Shown here: positions 34,042 to 45,792 of the stretch, piece after piece
How positions within the stretch are numbered: position 1 is the stretch's first letter
Layout: each line of letters starts with the position of its first letter
NCBI RefSeq assembly: GCF_900103695.1
Contig: NZ_FNHF01000008.1
Location: forward strand, 51,043 to 115,042
Source of the DNA: Sediminibacillus halophilus
GTDB taxonomy: Bacteria > Bacillota > Bacilli > Bacillales > Amphibacillaceae
DNA: 64,000 nucleotides
Direction: 5' to 3'
Notes under the pieces: model-generated
Seen by the model: the letters and a program-made list of their open reading frames with translations, nothing else
Databases searched by the model: none
Told to the model about the DNA's origin: nothing
Program-made: the position numbers and the translations under genes

Positions 34042-34902
34042 TTGCTTAAAGACTTTTTTAGCAAGAAAAGAAAGTATGCATCAATACCAAGAGAGGAAGC
34101 GAAGCAAGATATTCCTCAAGGCTTAATGCAGAAATGCAACAACTGTCAAAAAATATTCTACAGAAAAGAAATGATAAAAAACTTGAACGTATGTCCTAAT
34201 TGCGGTTATCACCACCAGATGCCTGCTTATGACCGAATTGACGCTTTATTTGATGAAGGAACATTTGAGGAATGGGACAAAGAGTTGACTTCTGCTAATC
34301 CGCTCGGTTTTCCCGGTTATGAAGATAAGCTGGAGAAAGACCGTCAAAAAACAGATTTAAATGAGGCAATCGTGACAGGATCAGGAAGTATTGAAGGAAA
34401 AAAGGCTTCTGTAGCAGTAATGGATTCAAGATTCCGTATGGGAAGCATGGGCTCGGTCGTAGGAGAAAAAATCGCAAGAGCAATCGAGAAAGCAGGAGAG
34501 CAGTCACTCCCATTCATCATTTTTACTGCTTCAGGTGGAGCAAGAATGCAGGAGGGTGTACTAAGCCTCATGCAAATGAGCAAAACTTCTGTAGCAATCC
34601 AACGTTTTAGTGCGAACGGTGGTTTAATGGTATCTATTATGACCAACCCTACCACCGGGGGTGTTTCGGCAAGTTTCGCTTCATTGGGAGATTATAACTT
34701 CGCGGAACCGGGAGCATTGATTGGTTTTGCGGGAAGACGGATAATCGAGCAGACCATCCGTGAAAACCTTCCAGACGATTTTCAGACTGCTGAGTTTCAA
34801 TTGGAACATGGCCAGTTGGATAAGGTGATTGCGAGACATGACATCAAGCATACATTGTCTACACTGCTTGATATTCATCAGTCAAGGGGGGGAGTGTCAT
34901 GA
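34042..34902 (+). CDS. accD: Acetyl-CoA carboxylase carboxyltransferase beta subunit
   Basis: AccD and AccA transfer CO2 from carboxybiotin to acetyl-CoA to make malonyl-CoA for fatty-acid synthesis. The 286-residue product has the N-terminal zinc ribbon (C32, C35, C51, C54) and the crotonase-fold motifs SGGARMQEG and [13 protein letters not shown] 34042 follows AAAGGAGG at a good distance. The accA start overlaps the accD stop in an ATGA, so the two are translationally coupled for equal subunit amounts. The biotin carboxylase and carrier genes lie elsewhere. Confidence 0.97.
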   Translation: MLKDFFSKKRKYASIPREEAKQDIPQGLMQKCNNCQKIFYRKEMIKNLNVCPNCGYHHQMPAYDRIDALFDEGTFEEWDKELTSANPLGFPGYEDKLEKDRQKTDLNEAIVTGSGSIEGKKASVAVMDSRFRMGSMGSVVGEKIARAIEKAGEQSLPFIIFTASGGARMQEGVLSLMQMSKTSVAIQRFSANGGLMVSIMTNPTTGGVSASFASLGDYNFAEPGALIGFAGRRIIEQTIRENLPDDFQTAEFQLEHGQLDKVIARHDIKHTLSTLLDIHQSRGGVS

Positions 34903-35864
34903 AGCAGGTCTTAGAATTTGAAAAACCTGTGGTGGAGCTTCGCGAAAAGATTGCCGAATTGAAGAGCTTTACGAAGGGAAGCGAGATTGATTTAACAGAT
35001 GAAATCACAACCCTGGAAAAACGCTTGGAAAATTTGGAGAACGATATATATGAAAATCTCAAACCTTGGGACAGAGTACAGATAGCCCGTCATTCGGAGA
35101 GACCGACAACGCTTGATTATATCGAGTCGCTCTTCACCGACTTTTTAGAGTTTCATGGTGACAGGTTGTTTGGGGATGATGAAGCGATTGTTGCCGGAAT
35201 CGCCAAATTTAATGAAATGCCTGTCACGGTGATTGGCCACCAGCGTGGTAAGGAAACAAAAGAAAATATCCGCAGGAGTTTTGGTATGCCACACCCGGAA
35301 GGATACCGAAAAGCACTTCGCCATATGAAACAGGCGGAAAAGTTTCGCCGACCGGTAATTTGTTTTATCGACACCAAAGGTGCATATCCGGGAAAGGCAG
35401 CTGAAGAGCGCGGACAGAGTGAAGCGATTGCGAGAAACTTAATGGAGATGGCGGGCTTACAAGTGCCGATCATCTGTGTTGTTATCGGAGAGGGTGGAAG
35501 CGGCGGTGCACTTGCACTGGGAGTTGGCGATAAGATTCACATGCTTGAAAACTCTACTTATTCCGTTATTTCGCCAGAAGGTGCAGCAGCATTGCTATGG
35601 AAGGATTCCGGCCAGGCCCAACGAGCTGCTGAGACAATGAAAATTACATCGTATGACCTGAAGGAATTGGATGTTATTGATGAAATCATCCAGGAAGTAC
35701 GTGGTGGTGCCCATCGCGATATAAAACAACAGGCCGAGTATATCGGAAAAGTGCTTGCAGATTCTCTAAATGAACTAGGAGCACTGACGAAGGAAGAATT
35801 GTTGGAGAAACGATGGGAAAAATATAAACAAATTGGAGATTATACAGAGATGGAACCGCAATAG
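34899..35864 (+). CDS. accA: Acetyl-CoA carboxylase carboxyltransferase alpha subunit
   Basis: The 321-residue AccA has the family N-terminal helical part ([15 protein letters not shown]), [26 protein letters not shown] and the oxyanion-site region [15 protein letters not shown]. It forms an alpha2-beta2 complex with AccD. ATG 34899 overlaps the accD stop by four bases. A hairpin with a weak T-run follows at 35877, and pfkA has its own -10 downstream. Confidence 0.97.
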   Translation: MKQVLEFEKPVVELREKIAELKSFTKGSEIDLTDEITTLEKRLENLENDIYENLKPWDRVQIARHSERPTTLDYIESLFTDFLEFHGDRLFGDDEAIVAGIAKFNEMPVTVIGHQRGKETKENIRRSFGMPHPEGYRKALRHMKQAEKFRRPVICFIDTKGAYPGKAAEERGQSEAIARNLMEMAGLQVPIICVVIGEGGSGGALALGVGDKIHMLENSTYSVISPEGAAALLWKDSGQAQRAAETMKITSYDLKELDVIDEIIQEVRGGAHRDIKQQAEYIGKVLADSLNELGALTKEELLEKRWEKYKQIGDYTEMEPQ

Positions 35865-35876
35865 CTTCCTTTAGCT

Positions 35877-35911
35877 TGCTGTCCCGGCGTCAGTCAGGAC
35901 AGCTGTTTCTA
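35877..35911 (+). terminator. Terminator after accA
   Basis: GCTGTCC (35878-35884) and GGACAGC (35897-35903) form the stem, followed by TGTTTCT. Confidence 0.7.
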
Positions 35912-35964
35912 TGTCATCATTCATTCAAGGATGGAAGTTTGGTGCGCATACAGCTCTTTTCATG

Positions 35965-35970
35965 TATAAT
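35965..35970 (+). promoter_or_regulatory. Candidate -10 of the pfkA-pyk promoter
   Basis: A perfect TATAAT preceded by TG lies about 88 bases before pfkA. No good -35 is present at 16-18 bases (nearest is TTGGTG at 20), so this is a partial call. Confidence 0.4.
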
Positions 35971-36054
35971 TTTATTTGCTAATATCAGTGATTAGGATTA
36001 TCTTGGAATGAGGAGAGGAAATTGAATAGGAGTAAACTTACTAAGAGGTGATAA

Positions 36055-37017
<963 letters not shown>

Positions 37018-37058
37018 GATTGAAATGACAGAAGAGGAATTTGAAAGGAGGAAATCAA

Positions 37059-38819
37059 ATGAGAAAGACAAAAATAGTAAGTACAATCGGGCCTGCTTCC
37101 GAGTCAGTTGAAATGCTGACGAAATTGATAGAGGCGGGGATGAATGTTGCCCGTTTGAACTTTTCTCATGGAGATTTCGAAGAACATGGACAACGTATTA
37201 AAAACATCAGGGAGGCCGCTGAAAAAACAGGAAAAACGGTCGCTATTCTTTTGGACACAAAAGGACCTGAAATCAGAACAGGCACATTGAAAGAAGGTGA
37301 AGCCCAGTTGACTAAGGGCGACACTGTTTATGTTTCAATGGAAGAAATTGAAGGTACAGCGGAGCGTATTTCTGTTACGTACCCTGATTTAATCAATGAT
37401 GTTCACGTTGGATCTAAATTACTTTTGGACGACGGTTTGATTGAATTGGAAGTAGAGGAGATCCTGAAGGAAAAAAATGAGCTCAAGACAAAAGCACTTA
37501 ACTCCGGTTTGCTAAAAAATAAGAAAGGTGTTAACGTGCCAAACGTTAGTGTGAACCTTCCGGGAATGACCGAAAAGGATGCCAACGATATCAAGTTTGG
37601 CATTGAGCAGAATGTAGACTTCATTGCTGCTTCTTTTGTAAGACGTGCAACGGACGTACTGGAGATCCGCGACTTGCTGGAACAACATGATGCTGGGCAT
37701 ATCCACATCATCCCTAAAATTGAAAACCAGGAAGGCGTCGACAATTTAGACCATATTCTCCAGGTTAGTGATGGTTTAATGGTAGCCCGAGGTGATCTAG
37801 GAGTTGAGATTCCTCCAGAAGAGGTACCATTGGTGCAAAAGGAAATGATTCGCAAATGTAATACAGCAGGTAAACCGGTTATCACGGCGACTCAGATGCT
37901 GGACTCCATGCAGCGTAATCCGCGGCCTACCCGGGCAGAGGCTTCGGACGTAGCAAACGCGATCTTTGACGGCTCCGATGCGATCATGCTATCCGGAGAA
38001 ACTGCAGCGGGTGATTACCCTGCGGAAGCTGTTCAGACAATGAGCAATATTGCTATGAAGGCAGAGACAGCAATTGACCACAAGACGATTCTTGATTTAC
38101 GTTCGAAAAACAGCGATATGACCATCACTGATGCGATCAGTCAGTCGGTTAACCATTCGGCAATGAATTTGGAAGTGGATGCGATTTTGACTCCTACTGT
38201 CAGCGGGCATACTGCCAGAATGATTTCGAAGTACCGTCCGAAAGCACCGATTATTGCCGTGACTTTCGATGAACGGATCGAGCGCAGACTTGCACTTGTT
38301 TGGGGTGTTCAAACAATCGTCGGACAACTGGCGCACTCTACCGATGATGTCCTGGATGTAGCGATCGACCGGGGAATCAGTTCTGGTATGCTGCAGCGCG
38401 GGAATCGAGTCATCATCACTGCGGGTGTTCCAGTCGGTGAAAGCGGCACGACCAACCTGATGAAAGTCCACGTTATCGGAGACGTTCTCGCGAAAGGGCA
38501 GGGCGTCGGCAAAGGCAGCACATATGGAAGAGCAGTAGTTGCCAAAAGTGCAGCAGAAGCGTTGGAGAAGGTCAAAGAAGAAGACATTCTGGTAACGTAT
38601 GGAACGGATAAAGACATGATGCCTGCTATCGAAAAAGCAAGCGGATTGATCACCCAGGAAGGCGGCTTGACTTCTCATGCTGCAGTAGTTGGTCTTAGCC
38701 TGGGAATCCCTGTCATTGTAGGTGTGGACAGGGCTATCGAGTTAGTGGAAGATGGAAAAGATATTACCATTGATGCGAGCAAGGGCGACATATACAAGGG
38801 ACATGCCAGTGTTCTATAA
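37059..38819 (+). CDS. pyk: Pyruvate kinase with C-terminal PEP-utiliser domain
   Basis: Pyk converts PEP and ADP to pyruvate and ATP. The 586-residue product has the canonical barrel ([30 protein letters not shown], the IPKIEN catalytic Lys region, [12 protein letters not shown]) and the extra Bacillus-type C-terminal domain of about 110 residues. That extra domain contains [11 protein letters not shown], similar to the phosphohistidine domain of PEP-utilising enzymes. ATG 37059 follows AAAGGAGG at 6-7 bases; an in-frame TTG at 37041 lies before that site and is rejected. Confidence 0.97.
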   Translation: MRKTKIVSTIGPASESVEMLTKLIEAGMNVARLNFSHGDFEEHGQRIKNIREAAEKTGKTVAILLDTKGPEIRTGTLKEGEAQLTKGDTVYVSMEEIEGTAERISVTYPDLINDVHVGSKLLLDDGLIELEVEEILKEKNELKTKALNSGLLKNKKGVNVPNVSVNLPGMTEKDANDIKFGIEQNVDFIAASFVRRATDVLEIRDLLEQHDAGHIHIIPKIENQEGVDNLDHILQVSDGLMVARGDLGVEIPPEEVPLVQKEMIRKCNTAGKPVITATQMLDSMQRNPRPTRAEASDVANAIFDGSDAIMLSGETAAGDYPAEAVQTMSNIAMKAETAIDHKTILDLRSKNSDMTITDAISQSVNHSAMNLEVDAILTPTVSGHTARMISKYRPKAPIIAVTFDERIERRLALVWGVQTIVGQLAHSTDDVLDVAIDRGISSGMLQRGNRVIITAGVPVGESGTTNLMKVHVIGDVLAKGQGVGKGSTYGRAVVAKSAAEALEKVKEEDILVTYGTDKDMMPAIEKASGLITQEGGLTSHAAVVGLSLGIPVIVGVDRAIELVEDGKDITIDASKGDIYKGHASVL

Positions 38820-38828
38820 AGAGAAGAC

Positions 38829-38864
38829 AGAGAAGAGGTTCAGTTTGGCCTCTTCTTTTCTTTT
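38829..38864 (+). terminator. Terminator of pfkA-pyk
   Basis: AGAAGAGG and CCTCTTCT pair around a 10-base loop and are followed by TTTCTTTT. Confidence 0.88.
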
Positions 38865-38913
38865 AAAGAAGAGTAGTTAGAATCAGTTTATTGAAGGAGG
38901 AAGGAGATAATAG

Positions 38914-39306
38914 ATGTTTCGCTGGATATTGCTTTTTGTTTTAATTGTTCCTGCTTTGGAAATTGGTGTCCTGGTATGGTCTGGTAACAAAATTGGTCCC
39001 TGGTGGGTAGTTTTACTGATTATCCTTACCGGTGTGTTAGGTGCATGGCTCGCAAAGCGGCAGGGACTAGAGACATTGGCCAGAGCAAGACAATCCATGG
39101 CATACGGGCAGGCGCCACGGGAAGAAATCATGGACGGCATATGTATCCTGCTTGGTGCTGCTGTGCTGCTCACTCCAGGTTTTATTACTGATGCGATTGG
39201 CTTCCTTCTATTATTTCCTGCTACCAGGAAACCAATTAAGCGCTGGATGCTGAATATGCTGCGCCGAATGATGAATCGAGGAACAATTACCATTTTTCGC
39301 AGGTAA
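38914..39306 (+). CDS. fxsA: FxsA-family membrane protein
   Basis: The 130-residue product has the FxsA pattern: hydrophobic segments at about 3-22, 28-46 and 72-95, with a conserved GVLGAWLAKRQG loop after the second. A strongly basic C-terminal tail of about 25 residues follows. FxsA overproduction relieves F-factor exclusion of phage T7 in E. coli; the natural role is unknown. AAGGAGGAAGGAG precedes ATG 38914. It follows pyk after a terminator and ends at a repeat-type hairpin. Confidence 0.88.
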   Translation: MFRWILLFVLIVPALEIGVLVWSGNKIGPWWVVLLIILTGVLGAWLAKRQGLETLARARQSMAYGQAPREEIMDGICILLGAAVLLTPGFITDAIGFLLLFPATRKPIKRWMLNMLRRMMNRGTITIFRR

Positions 39307-39352
39307 TACGATGCGAGAAATGGCTGGAACGAAAAGCATCGTGACCAAAGTT

Positions 39353-39408
39353 AAAACCGAACGATGATTCGAAATCCCCCGGGGCTTTCGAAGTCGTTCG
39401 GATTTTTT
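39353..39408. terminator. CCGAACGA-type terminator hairpin, copy 3 (reverse orientation)
   Basis: AAACCGAACGATGATTCGAA pairs with TTTCGAAGTCGTTCGGATTT. The asymmetric ATGATTCGAA arm is on the left here and on the right in copies 1 and 2, so this copy is inverted. It lies between convergent fxsA and ytvI. Confidence 0.85.
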
Positions 39409-39669
39409 ATATAAGCAGTGATGTAGCCCAGCCCATAATAAAGCTTTCTTGTTTTAATGAATAAAAGAGTTCCTTATCCCCACCAGCGTCGTGATTATTT
39501 TTAAAAGCTAGCTATGTCCAATCTGCAAAAATTGCTGCTTGCCACTGTACCCATCCATCAAAAGCCAGAACACATTGCAACATATCGAAGATGCCAAGCT
39601 ACGGAGATTCCTTCCTCCTCGATTTCTTCCATTTCATACCAACTATATGTTGCTTACCTATCCTCTTAG
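39409..39669. other. Stretch between fxsA and ytvI
   Basis: About 260 bases with only short, unsupported open frames. No repeat, RNA or promoter was recognised. Confidence 0.4.
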
Positions 39670-40776
39670 TCATCCCTTTACAAAAATCCACAACTGAGTT
39701 AACAAGCCGCTTTTTATAAAAGTTGTGACCATAACGAGGACAACCGGACCTGCTATGAGTCCCCATAACCCGAAAAGTTGAAATCCAACAAACAAGCATA
39801 CAAGCATGGCCAAGGGGTTAACGCCAATGTTGGCAGACAGTATTTTCGGCTCGCTGATTTGGCGCTGTATAACCACCACTCCATACAACACGGTTAATCC
39901 GATGGTCAAACTGTAATTCCCAGTGAAGAAAACATACACAATCCAGGGAAGAAAGATGATCCCTGTACCAACATAAGGGAGTAAATCGATCAGCGCTGTA
40001 ATGAAAGCAACTGTCAACGCATAGTCAACTTTTAATAGCAGGAGACCTGTCCACACTAGAAGGAAAGTGATGAAAATCAAAAGCAGCTGCGCCTTTAAAT
40101 AACCTAAAAACGCCTGTTTCAAGCCTTGGTATAAAGTTGAGGTGCTAGTAGTGAAGGAGGAAGGTAAAAAGCGAAAGAAAGCGGCCTTTAGTTTGTACCA
40201 GTCTTTGCAAATAAAAAAGGTGCCCAATAACGAGAATAACCATATAGAAAAATAACTTGGCAATTTGATCAGCGACTGAGATATGGCTTGCAATAGGTGC
40301 TGGATAACAAGAGCTCCTGCGGCAGCAATGTCCTCTCCAAGTTTTTTTAACTGTCCTGTTACCAAATCCTGTTGGGAGGGTTCTAGCATATCGACTAGAT
40401 CATTCATTTTTTCATAGATTGGACCCAAATAGTAGGAAGCAAATTCCTCTGTGAACCGGATGAGTTCCTTAAATTGTCCGGGAATCCTAGCTGCCAAAAA
40501 GCTAGTACCATTTATCAGTTCTACAATTAAAATGGCCACCAGACCTGAAACCAAAACAAGAAAACCTGCCAACACCAGCACTACCGAAACGGCACGAGGA
40601 AGCTTTGTCAGACGTTCCAGAAAAGAAATAACTGGGTTTAGCATGATTGCAATCAAGACTGCTATGACGAAGGGATAGGTATACTTGACAACGTAATACA
40701 GGACGATTGTACCGACCAACGCACAGGCAATAACCAGAATAAAGCGGAGCCATTTGTTTAGTAATGTAGTGGACAA
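39670..40776 (-). CDS. ytvI: AI-2E-family membrane protein YtvI
   Basis: The product of about 368 residues has seven to eight membrane segments and the YtvI/PerM fold: two N-terminal helices, a long soluble amphipathic part (about 95-150) and a C-terminal helical bundle with the conserved IDLLPYVGTGIIFLPW. In B. subtilis YtvI is a sporulation membrane protein; some relatives are transporters or Na+/H+ antiporters. The start is set at TTG 40776 because GGAGGTG lies 5 bases upstream on the minus strand. An ATG six codons earlier would include that site. Confidence 0.85.
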   Translation of the reverse strand: MSTTLLNKWLRFILVIACALVGTIVLYYVVKYTYPFVIAVLIAIMLNPVISFLERLTKLPRAVSVVLVLAGFLVLVSGLVAILIVELINGTSFLAARIPGQFKELIRFTEEFASYYLGPIYEKMNDLVDMLEPSQQDLVTGQLKKLGEDIAAAGALVIQHLLQAISQSLIKLPSYFSIWLFSLLGTFFICKDWYKLKAAFFRFLPSSFTTSTSTLYQGLKQAFLGYLKAQLLLIFITFLLVWTGLLLLKVDYALTVAFITALIDLLPYVGTGIIFLPWIVYVFFTGNYSLTIGLTVLYGVVVIQRQISEPKILSANIGVNPLAMLVCLFVGFQLFGLWGLIAGPVVLVMVTTFIKSGLLTQLWIFVKG

Positions 40777-40921
40777 GTTTTCACCTCCCGGCATTCTTTT
40801 GTTAACAGATTAAACCTAGGCCGCTTTGGCCCTGGAATAGATCGAGCCATGAAACTTTTGCGTCATCCCTTGATATGATAGGATTAACAATGGTTCGGAA
40901 ACGCAGAGTGGAGGTAACAGC

Positions 40922-41392
40922 ATGTTTAATCAATCGACTATTTTTTTACTCATCCTATTTTTATTGGGATATATCGGAAAAAACCAATCGATCATGATAG
41001 CCGTTTATGTTTTGTTGGGTTTACAGCTTTTTCGACTGGATGATAAGGTTTTTCCTTATCTTGCAGACAAAGGAATCAGCCTTGGCGTTACGGTCATTAC
41101 CATCGCAGTGCTAGTACCAATTGCGACCGGTGATATCGGGTTTCAGGATTTGCTTGCCAGCGTTAAATCTTATTATGCGTGGATTGCATTGGCAGCAGGA
41201 ATGTTCGTTGCTTTGATTGCAAAAAATGGATTGGATTTGTTGGCAAATGATCCGCATTTGACTACGGCACTTGTGATGGGAACCATTTTAGCTGTTGTGT
41301 TTTTTCATGGAGTGGCAGTAGGTCCGTTGATAGGTGCAGGAATTGCCTACATGGTAATGAAACTTGTAGATTTTTTACTGAAAATGGGATGA
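40922..41392 (+). CDS. ytwI: DUF441 membrane protein YtwI
   Basis: The 156-residue product is nearly all membrane, with about five hydrophobic segments and the DUF441 pattern (FLLGYIGKNQS near the N terminus, TALVMGTILAVVFFHGVAVGP later, the latter being 21 residues at about 120-140 with small residues). The function is unknown. GGAGGTAAC precedes ATG 40922. Order fxsA-ytvI-ytwI-citZ matches B. subtilis. It is divergent from ytvI. Confidence 0.86.
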   Translation: MFNQSTIFLLILFLLGYIGKNQSIMIAVYVLLGLQLFRLDDKVFPYLADKGISLGVTVITIAVLVPIATGDIGFQDLLASVKSYYAWIALAAGMFVALIAKNGLDLLANDPHLTTALVMGTILAVVFFHGVAVGPLIGAGIAYMVMKLVDFLLKMG

Positions 41393-41902
41393 ATTGATCT
41401 GACGCCGATTTTCGTTTGCCTGCTTGTACATTTTATTGTAGGAATGCAGCATTTATTCCAAAAGACGTATAGTATACCACACAGATAGTACTAAGAAAGT
41501 TCCTTTCGGCTCTCGGGTCCTGAGTGAGCGTATATGTTGATTCAGTGACCCACGTTATTCACTTACCGGTATAAAATGGTTTACTACAGCTTTTCTATGG
41601 CAACTGGCAAAAACGTATAATAAAATCGAGTATAAAACAGAGATACTAAGGGTTCAGAAGTTTTTTATGGATTGAATTATTTGAAAAATGACCCAATTGC
41701 AGTTAGTCTATAATTATCAGGCTGTATAGATAAAAATACATAGCAAGAAGCAGTCGTCAAACGGCAAGCTCCAGCAAGATAACAGTTTTCGACAGTATTC
41801 TGGTCAGTTGGAAAGCAATAGAACCTGGAATAGGTTGAGAAAACAGGGCATGCAAGCCAAACAGCCTCATGCTTGAACGGACACTTTCTTCTTTGTCAGA
41901 AA
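41393..41902. other. Long gene-free region upstream of citZ
   Basis: About 500 bases without a supported gene. It includes an isolated TATAAT at 41709-41714 with no proper -35, and a TATAAA at about 41571. No citR-like LysR gene is present, unlike some Bacillus citZ or citA regions. Small RNAs could be encoded here but nothing decides it. Confidence 0.4.
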
Positions 41903-41940
41903 AGAAAACGTTTCACTTTGTTATCTTTATTGTTTATAAT
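41903..41940 (+). promoter_or_regulatory. Candidate citZ promoter with cre-like sequence
   Basis: TATAAT (41935-41940) is a perfect -10; the -35 at 18 bases is TTTCAC. A GAAAACGTTTC core (41904-41914) overlaps the -35 and resembles half of a CcpA operator, though it misses four consensus positions. CcpA repression of citZ is known in B. subtilis. Confidence 0.4.
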
Positions 41941-41946
41941 TGAACA

Positions 41947-42163
41947 TGGGTATGAATAGAAAGCATTTCTATCAATTAATGTGTGGAAAGTTTTGTCGCT
42001 TTCTGACCTTATACAGCAATGCTGGATTGCTACGCCTGACAGCTCGGCTTACCGGGTTATTTTGCTTGGTATCTGATTTGATTTGTGTCTGATATTTTCG
42101 AAAAAAGAGGATTGTTGGTCAGGTGCTGGCACATGGAAAATACAGATAAAGGAGAGAGATGTA
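41947..42163 (+). other. citZ leader of about 215 bases
   Basis: If the promoter at 41935 is right, citZ has a long untranslated leader. It contains AGCAAT/ATTGCT arms at about 42016-42032 and further short pairings but matches no RNA family I know. Confidence 0.35.
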
Positions 42164-43279
42164 ATGTCAACAACGAAAGGGTTGGAAGGAATTGTAGCTA
42201 CAGAATCATCAATCAGCTCCATTATCGATGACCAGTTGACCTATGCTGGTTACAAAATTGATGATCTGGCTGAAAATTCTAGTTTTGAGGAAGTCATTTT
42301 TCTGCTTTGGAATAAGAGACTTCCTTCTAAAGACGAATTAGGCCGTTTGACAGAAGATTTATTTTCTAATATGGAATTGCCTGGAGAAATCATCCAGCAT
42401 TTAAAATCCTATGATTTGAAAACTGTTCACCCAATGGCGGCTTTGCGGACTGCCGTTTCAATGCTCGGTCTTTTTGATCCGGAAGCAGATGAAATGAACG
42501 AAGAAGCCAATAAGCGGAAAGCGGTCGGTCTGCAGGCGAAAATTTCGTCTGTTGTGGCAGCGTTTGCGAGGATTCGTCAGGGGAAGGATCCAGTCGCCCC
42601 CAAGCAAGGTTTGAGCTATGCAGCTAATTTTCTTTACATGCTTAACGGAGAAGAGCCGAAAGATCTTGAGGTTGAAGCGGTAAACAAGGCGCTGGTGCTC
42701 CACGCGGATCACGAATTGAACGCATCAACATTTACTGCCCGCGTATGTGTGGCGACATTGTCGGATGTTTATTCTGGAATAACTTCCGCTATCAGTGCAT
42801 TGAAAGGACCATTACATGGCGGTGCCAATGAACGAGTCATGAAGATGCTTACAGAAATCGGGGAAGTGGACAACGCAATTCCTTATATCAAAAAAATGTT
42901 GGACAATAAAGAAAAAGTTATGGGAATGGGACACCGTGTATATCGTACTGGGGACCCAAGAGCAAAGCATTTGAAAAAGATGTCCCGTGAACTGACGGAG
43001 CTGACAGGTCAGTCTAAGTGGTATGACATGTCTGTGAAGATTGAAGATTATATTAAAGAGAACAAGGGTTTACCGGCAAATGTGGATTTTTATTCGGCAT
43101 CTGTTTACCACAGCCTGGGAATTGAACACGATTTGTTCACCCCAATCTTTGCAGTAAGCAGAGTATCAGGTTGGCTGGCTCACATACTTGAACAGTATGA
43201 AAACAATCGGCTTATCCGCCCGCGCGCAGAATATGTTGGGCCAAAACTGCAAACATATAAACCGATTGAAGAGCGATAA
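42164..43279 (+). CDS. citZ: Citrate synthase
   Basis: CitZ condenses oxaloacetate and acetyl-CoA. The 371-residue product has GLEGIVATESSIS at the N terminus, the catalytic HADHELNAS, GPLHGGANE and MGMGHRVYR motifs and a C-terminal DFYSASVYHSLG with the catalytic Asp. ATG 42164 follows AAAGGAGAGAG; the in-frame extension back to 42083 has no ribosome site. It heads a citZ-icd-mdh operon. The long upstream region holds a cre-like site, in line with carbon catabolite repression. Confidence 0.97.
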   Translation: MSTTKGLEGIVATESSISSIIDDQLTYAGYKIDDLAENSSFEEVIFLLWNKRLPSKDELGRLTEDLFSNMELPGEIIQHLKSYDLKTVHPMAALRTAVSMLGLFDPEADEMNEEANKRKAVGLQAKISSVVAAFARIRQGKDPVAPKQGLSYAANFLYMLNGEEPKDLEVEAVNKALVLHADHELNASTFTARVCVATLSDVYSGITSAISALKGPLHGGANERVMKMLTEIGEVDNAIPYIKKMLDNKEKVMGMGHRVYRTGDPRAKHLKKMSRELTELTGQSKWYDMSVKIEDYIKENKGLPANVDFYSASVYHSLGIEHDLFTPIFAVSRVSGWLAHILEQYENNRLIRPRAEYVGPKLQTYKPIEER

Positions 43280-43434
43280 GGAAGTCGCCCATTAAGTGGG
43301 TTCATCAGGCTCTAACTATAAGCGCTCTTTCTTATAGCTTGGAGAAGACTGAACATATAGCCTATAAAAAGTAAAAAAATTTCTTGATTTATGATACTAT
43401 TTATCTGTTTGATTAAATAAGAGGAGGTCATCTT

Positions 43435-44706
43435 ATGGCACAAAGCGGTAAAATTACAGTAAATGACGGAGTTTTGAATGTTCCGGATCGTCCGGTAATT
43501 CCTTTCATTGAAGGAGATGGAACTGGACCGGACATTTGGGCTGCAGCGAAAAGAGTCATTGAAGCAGCAGTAGAAAAAGCTTATGATGGAAAAAAATCGA
43601 TCGAGTGGAAGGAAGTTTTCGCAGGTCAGAAAGCTTATGACCGTTTCGGTGAGTGGCTTCCAAAAGATACGCTTGACACGATTCGTGAATACAAGATTGC
43701 AATCAAAGGGCCATTGACCACTCCTGTAGGTGGCGGTATCCGATCGCTTAACGTAGCATTGCGACAAGAATTGGACTTATTCACTTGTTTGCGTCCTGTC
43801 CGTTATTTCGAGGGAGTGCCTTCACCGGTTAAGCGTCCTGAAGATACGGACATGGTTATTTTCCGGGAAAATACCGAAGACATTTATGCTGGAATTGAAT
43901 GGCAAAAAGGAACGGATGATGTCAAAAAGGTCATTGAGTTTTTGAGGAATGAAATGGGGGTACATAACATCCGTTTCCCTGAAACTTCCGGCATCGGTAT
44001 TAAACCGGTTTCTGAAGAAGGAACGAAGCGTTTGGTACGTGCGGCTATTGAGTATGCAATCAATGAAGGCCGTAAGAGTGTGACGCTCGTCCACAAAGGA
44101 AACATCATGAAGTTTACAGAAGGCGCTTTTAAAGCTTGGGGCTATGAAGTTGCACAAGAGGAATTCGGCGACAAGGTCTTTACTTGGTGGGAATATGACC
44201 GTATTGTGGAAGAACAAGGAAAAGACGCGGCAAACAAAGCACAGGAGGAAGCAGAGAAAGCAGGTAAAATTATCGTCAAAGACGCTATTGCCGATATTTT
44301 CCTACAGCAGATTCTCACTCGTCCTCGTGAATTTGACGTAGTAGCTACCATGAATCTGAACGGTGACTATGTTTCAGATGCGTTGGCAGCACAAGTGGGC
44401 GGTATTGGTATTGCCCCGGGAGCCAATATTAACTATGAAACTGGTCATGCTATATTCGAGGCGACACATGGTACAGCTCCAAAGTATGCTGGACTAGATA
44501 AGGTGAACCCGTCATCTGTTATTTTGTCTGGTGTCTTAATGCTCGAACACTTGGAGTGGAGAGAAGCAGCAGAATTGATTACAAAGTCCATGGATAAAAC
44601 CATTGCCTCCAAAGAGGTAACTTATGACTTTGCCAGAATGATGGACGGTGCTAAAGAAGTCAAAACTTCCGGATTCGGAGACGCTTTGATCAAAAATATG
44701 GATTAA
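43435..44706 (+). CDS. icd: Isocitrate dehydrogenase (NADP)
   Basis: Icd oxidises isocitrate to 2-oxoglutarate. The 423-residue product has [12 protein letters not shown] at the N terminus, the phosphorylatable-loop region [15 protein letters not shown] with the substrate-binding Ser and Arg residues, and [17 protein letters not shown] with metal-binding Asp residues. The NADP-type ending includes [23 protein letters not shown] precedes ATG 43435. The 155-base gap after citZ could hold a second promoter, as in B. subtilis, but none is clear. mdh follows after 25 bases. Confidence 0.97.
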   Translation: MAQSGKITVNDGVLNVPDRPVIPFIEGDGTGPDIWAAAKRVIEAAVEKAYDGKKSIEWKEVFAGQKAYDRFGEWLPKDTLDTIREYKIAIKGPLTTPVGGGIRSLNVALRQELDLFTCLRPVRYFEGVPSPVKRPEDTDMVIFRENTEDIYAGIEWQKGTDDVKKVIEFLRNEMGVHNIRFPETSGIGIKPVSEEGTKRLVRAAIEYAINEGRKSVTLVHKGNIMKFTEGAFKAWGYEVAQEEFGDKVFTWWEYDRIVEEQGKDAANKAQEEAEKAGKIIVKDAIADIFLQQILTRPREFDVVATMNLNGDYVSDALAAQVGGIGIAPGANINYETGHAIFEATHGTAPKYAGLDKVNPSSVILSGVLMLEHLEWREAAELITKSMDKTIASKEVTYDFARMMDGAKEVKTSGFGDALIKNMD

Positions 44707-44731
44707 CCTTTCAGAAAAGGGGTTTTGTGGC

Positions 44732-45670
44732 ATGGGCATTAAAAGAAAAAAAGTATCTGTTATAGGGGGTGGCTTCACGGGAGCCACTACTGCCCTGATG
44801 CTTGCACAAAAAGAACTGTCTGATATAGTTTTGGTAGATATACCGGATATGGAAGATCCTACAAAAGGAAAGGCACTTGATATGCTAGAAGCGAGTCCCG
44901 TGCAAGGTTTCGATGCGAAGATTACTGGTACAGCTGATTATAAGGATACGGAAGGTTCCGACCTCGTCATCATTACAGCGGGTATTGCCAGAAAACCGGG
45001 GATGAGCAGAGATGACTTGGTTAACACTAACGCAAAAATCATGAAAAGTGTTACAAAGGAAATTGTTAAGTATTCACCGGATACCTGTATCGTTGTCTTG
45101 ACTAATCCAGTAGATGCGATGACATACACCGTATTCAAAGAATCAGGATTTCCGAAAAACCGGGTCATCGGTCAATCAGGAGTGCTTGATACTGCACGTT
45201 TTCGCACCTTTGTAGCAGAAGAGCTCAACCTGTCGGTTAAGGATATAACTGGTTTTGTTCTCGGCGGCCATGGTGATGACATGGTACCATTAATCCGTTA
45301 CTCTTATGCTGGCGGGATACCGCTCGAAAAACTGATTTCCAGAGAACGATTAGATGAAATCGTTGCTCGGACCCGGACAGGTGGCGGTGAGATCGTGAAT
45401 CTTTTAGGAAACGGTAGTGCCTATTATGCGCCGGCCGCTTCATTAACAGTAATGGCTGAAGCAATTTTGAAAGACCAGCGTCGTGTCCTGCCTTCGATTG
45501 CTTATTTGGAAGGAGAATATGGCTACTCGGATATTTTTCTAGGCGTTCCTACCATTATAGGAGGAAATGGTTTGGAAGATATCATCGAACTCGATTTATT
45601 AGACGATGAGATAGCCGCTCTGGATAAATCGGCAGAATCTGTTAAAAAAGTTTTGGAAGTTTTGAAGTAA
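44732..45670 (+). CDS. mdh: Malate dehydrogenase
   Basis: Mdh oxidises malate to oxaloacetate with NAD. The 312-residue product has the [14 protein letters not shown] nucleotide loop, [32 protein letters not shown] (substrate-binding loop with Arg) and the catalytic [12 protein letters not shown]is. It belongs to the LDH-like type typical of Bacillus. AAAGGGG precedes ATG 44732. It is the last gene of the citZ-icd-mdh operon and ends at a strong terminator. Confidence 0.97.
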   Translation: MGIKRKKVSVIGGGFTGATTALMLAQKELSDIVLVDIPDMEDPTKGKALDMLEASPVQGFDAKITGTADYKDTEGSDLVIITAGIARKPGMSRDDLVNTNAKIMKSVTKEIVKYSPDTCIVVLTNPVDAMTYTVFKESGFPKNRVIGQSGVLDTARFRTFVAEELNLSVKDITGFVLGGHGDDMVPLIRYSYAGGIPLEKLISRERLDEIVARTRTGGGEIVNLLGNGSAYYAPAASLTVMAEAILKDQRRVLPSIAYLEGEYGYSDIFLGVPTIIGGNGLEDIIELDLLDDEIAALDKSAESVKKVLEVLK

Positions 45671-45676
45671 TAGAAG

Positions 45677-45716
45677 AAGCTTTATGGGGAAACTCTTCCT
45701 CGTAAAGCTTTTTTTA
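45677..45716 (+). terminator. Terminator of citZ-icd-mdh
   Basis: AAGCTTTA (45677-45684) and TAAAGCTT (45703-45710) form the stem, with an inner GGGGAA/TTCCTC pairing, followed by a T-run. Confidence 0.9.
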
Positions 45717-45792
45717 TTTAGCGCTCTTTCCCTGACTGGTATATTTCCGTTATAATGAAAAGAAAGCGCATACATAAAAGGAGGATGTTTCT

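Noticed and set aside
42083..42163. N-terminal extension of citrate synthase
   Set aside because: No ribosome site, and family alignment begins at ATG 42164.
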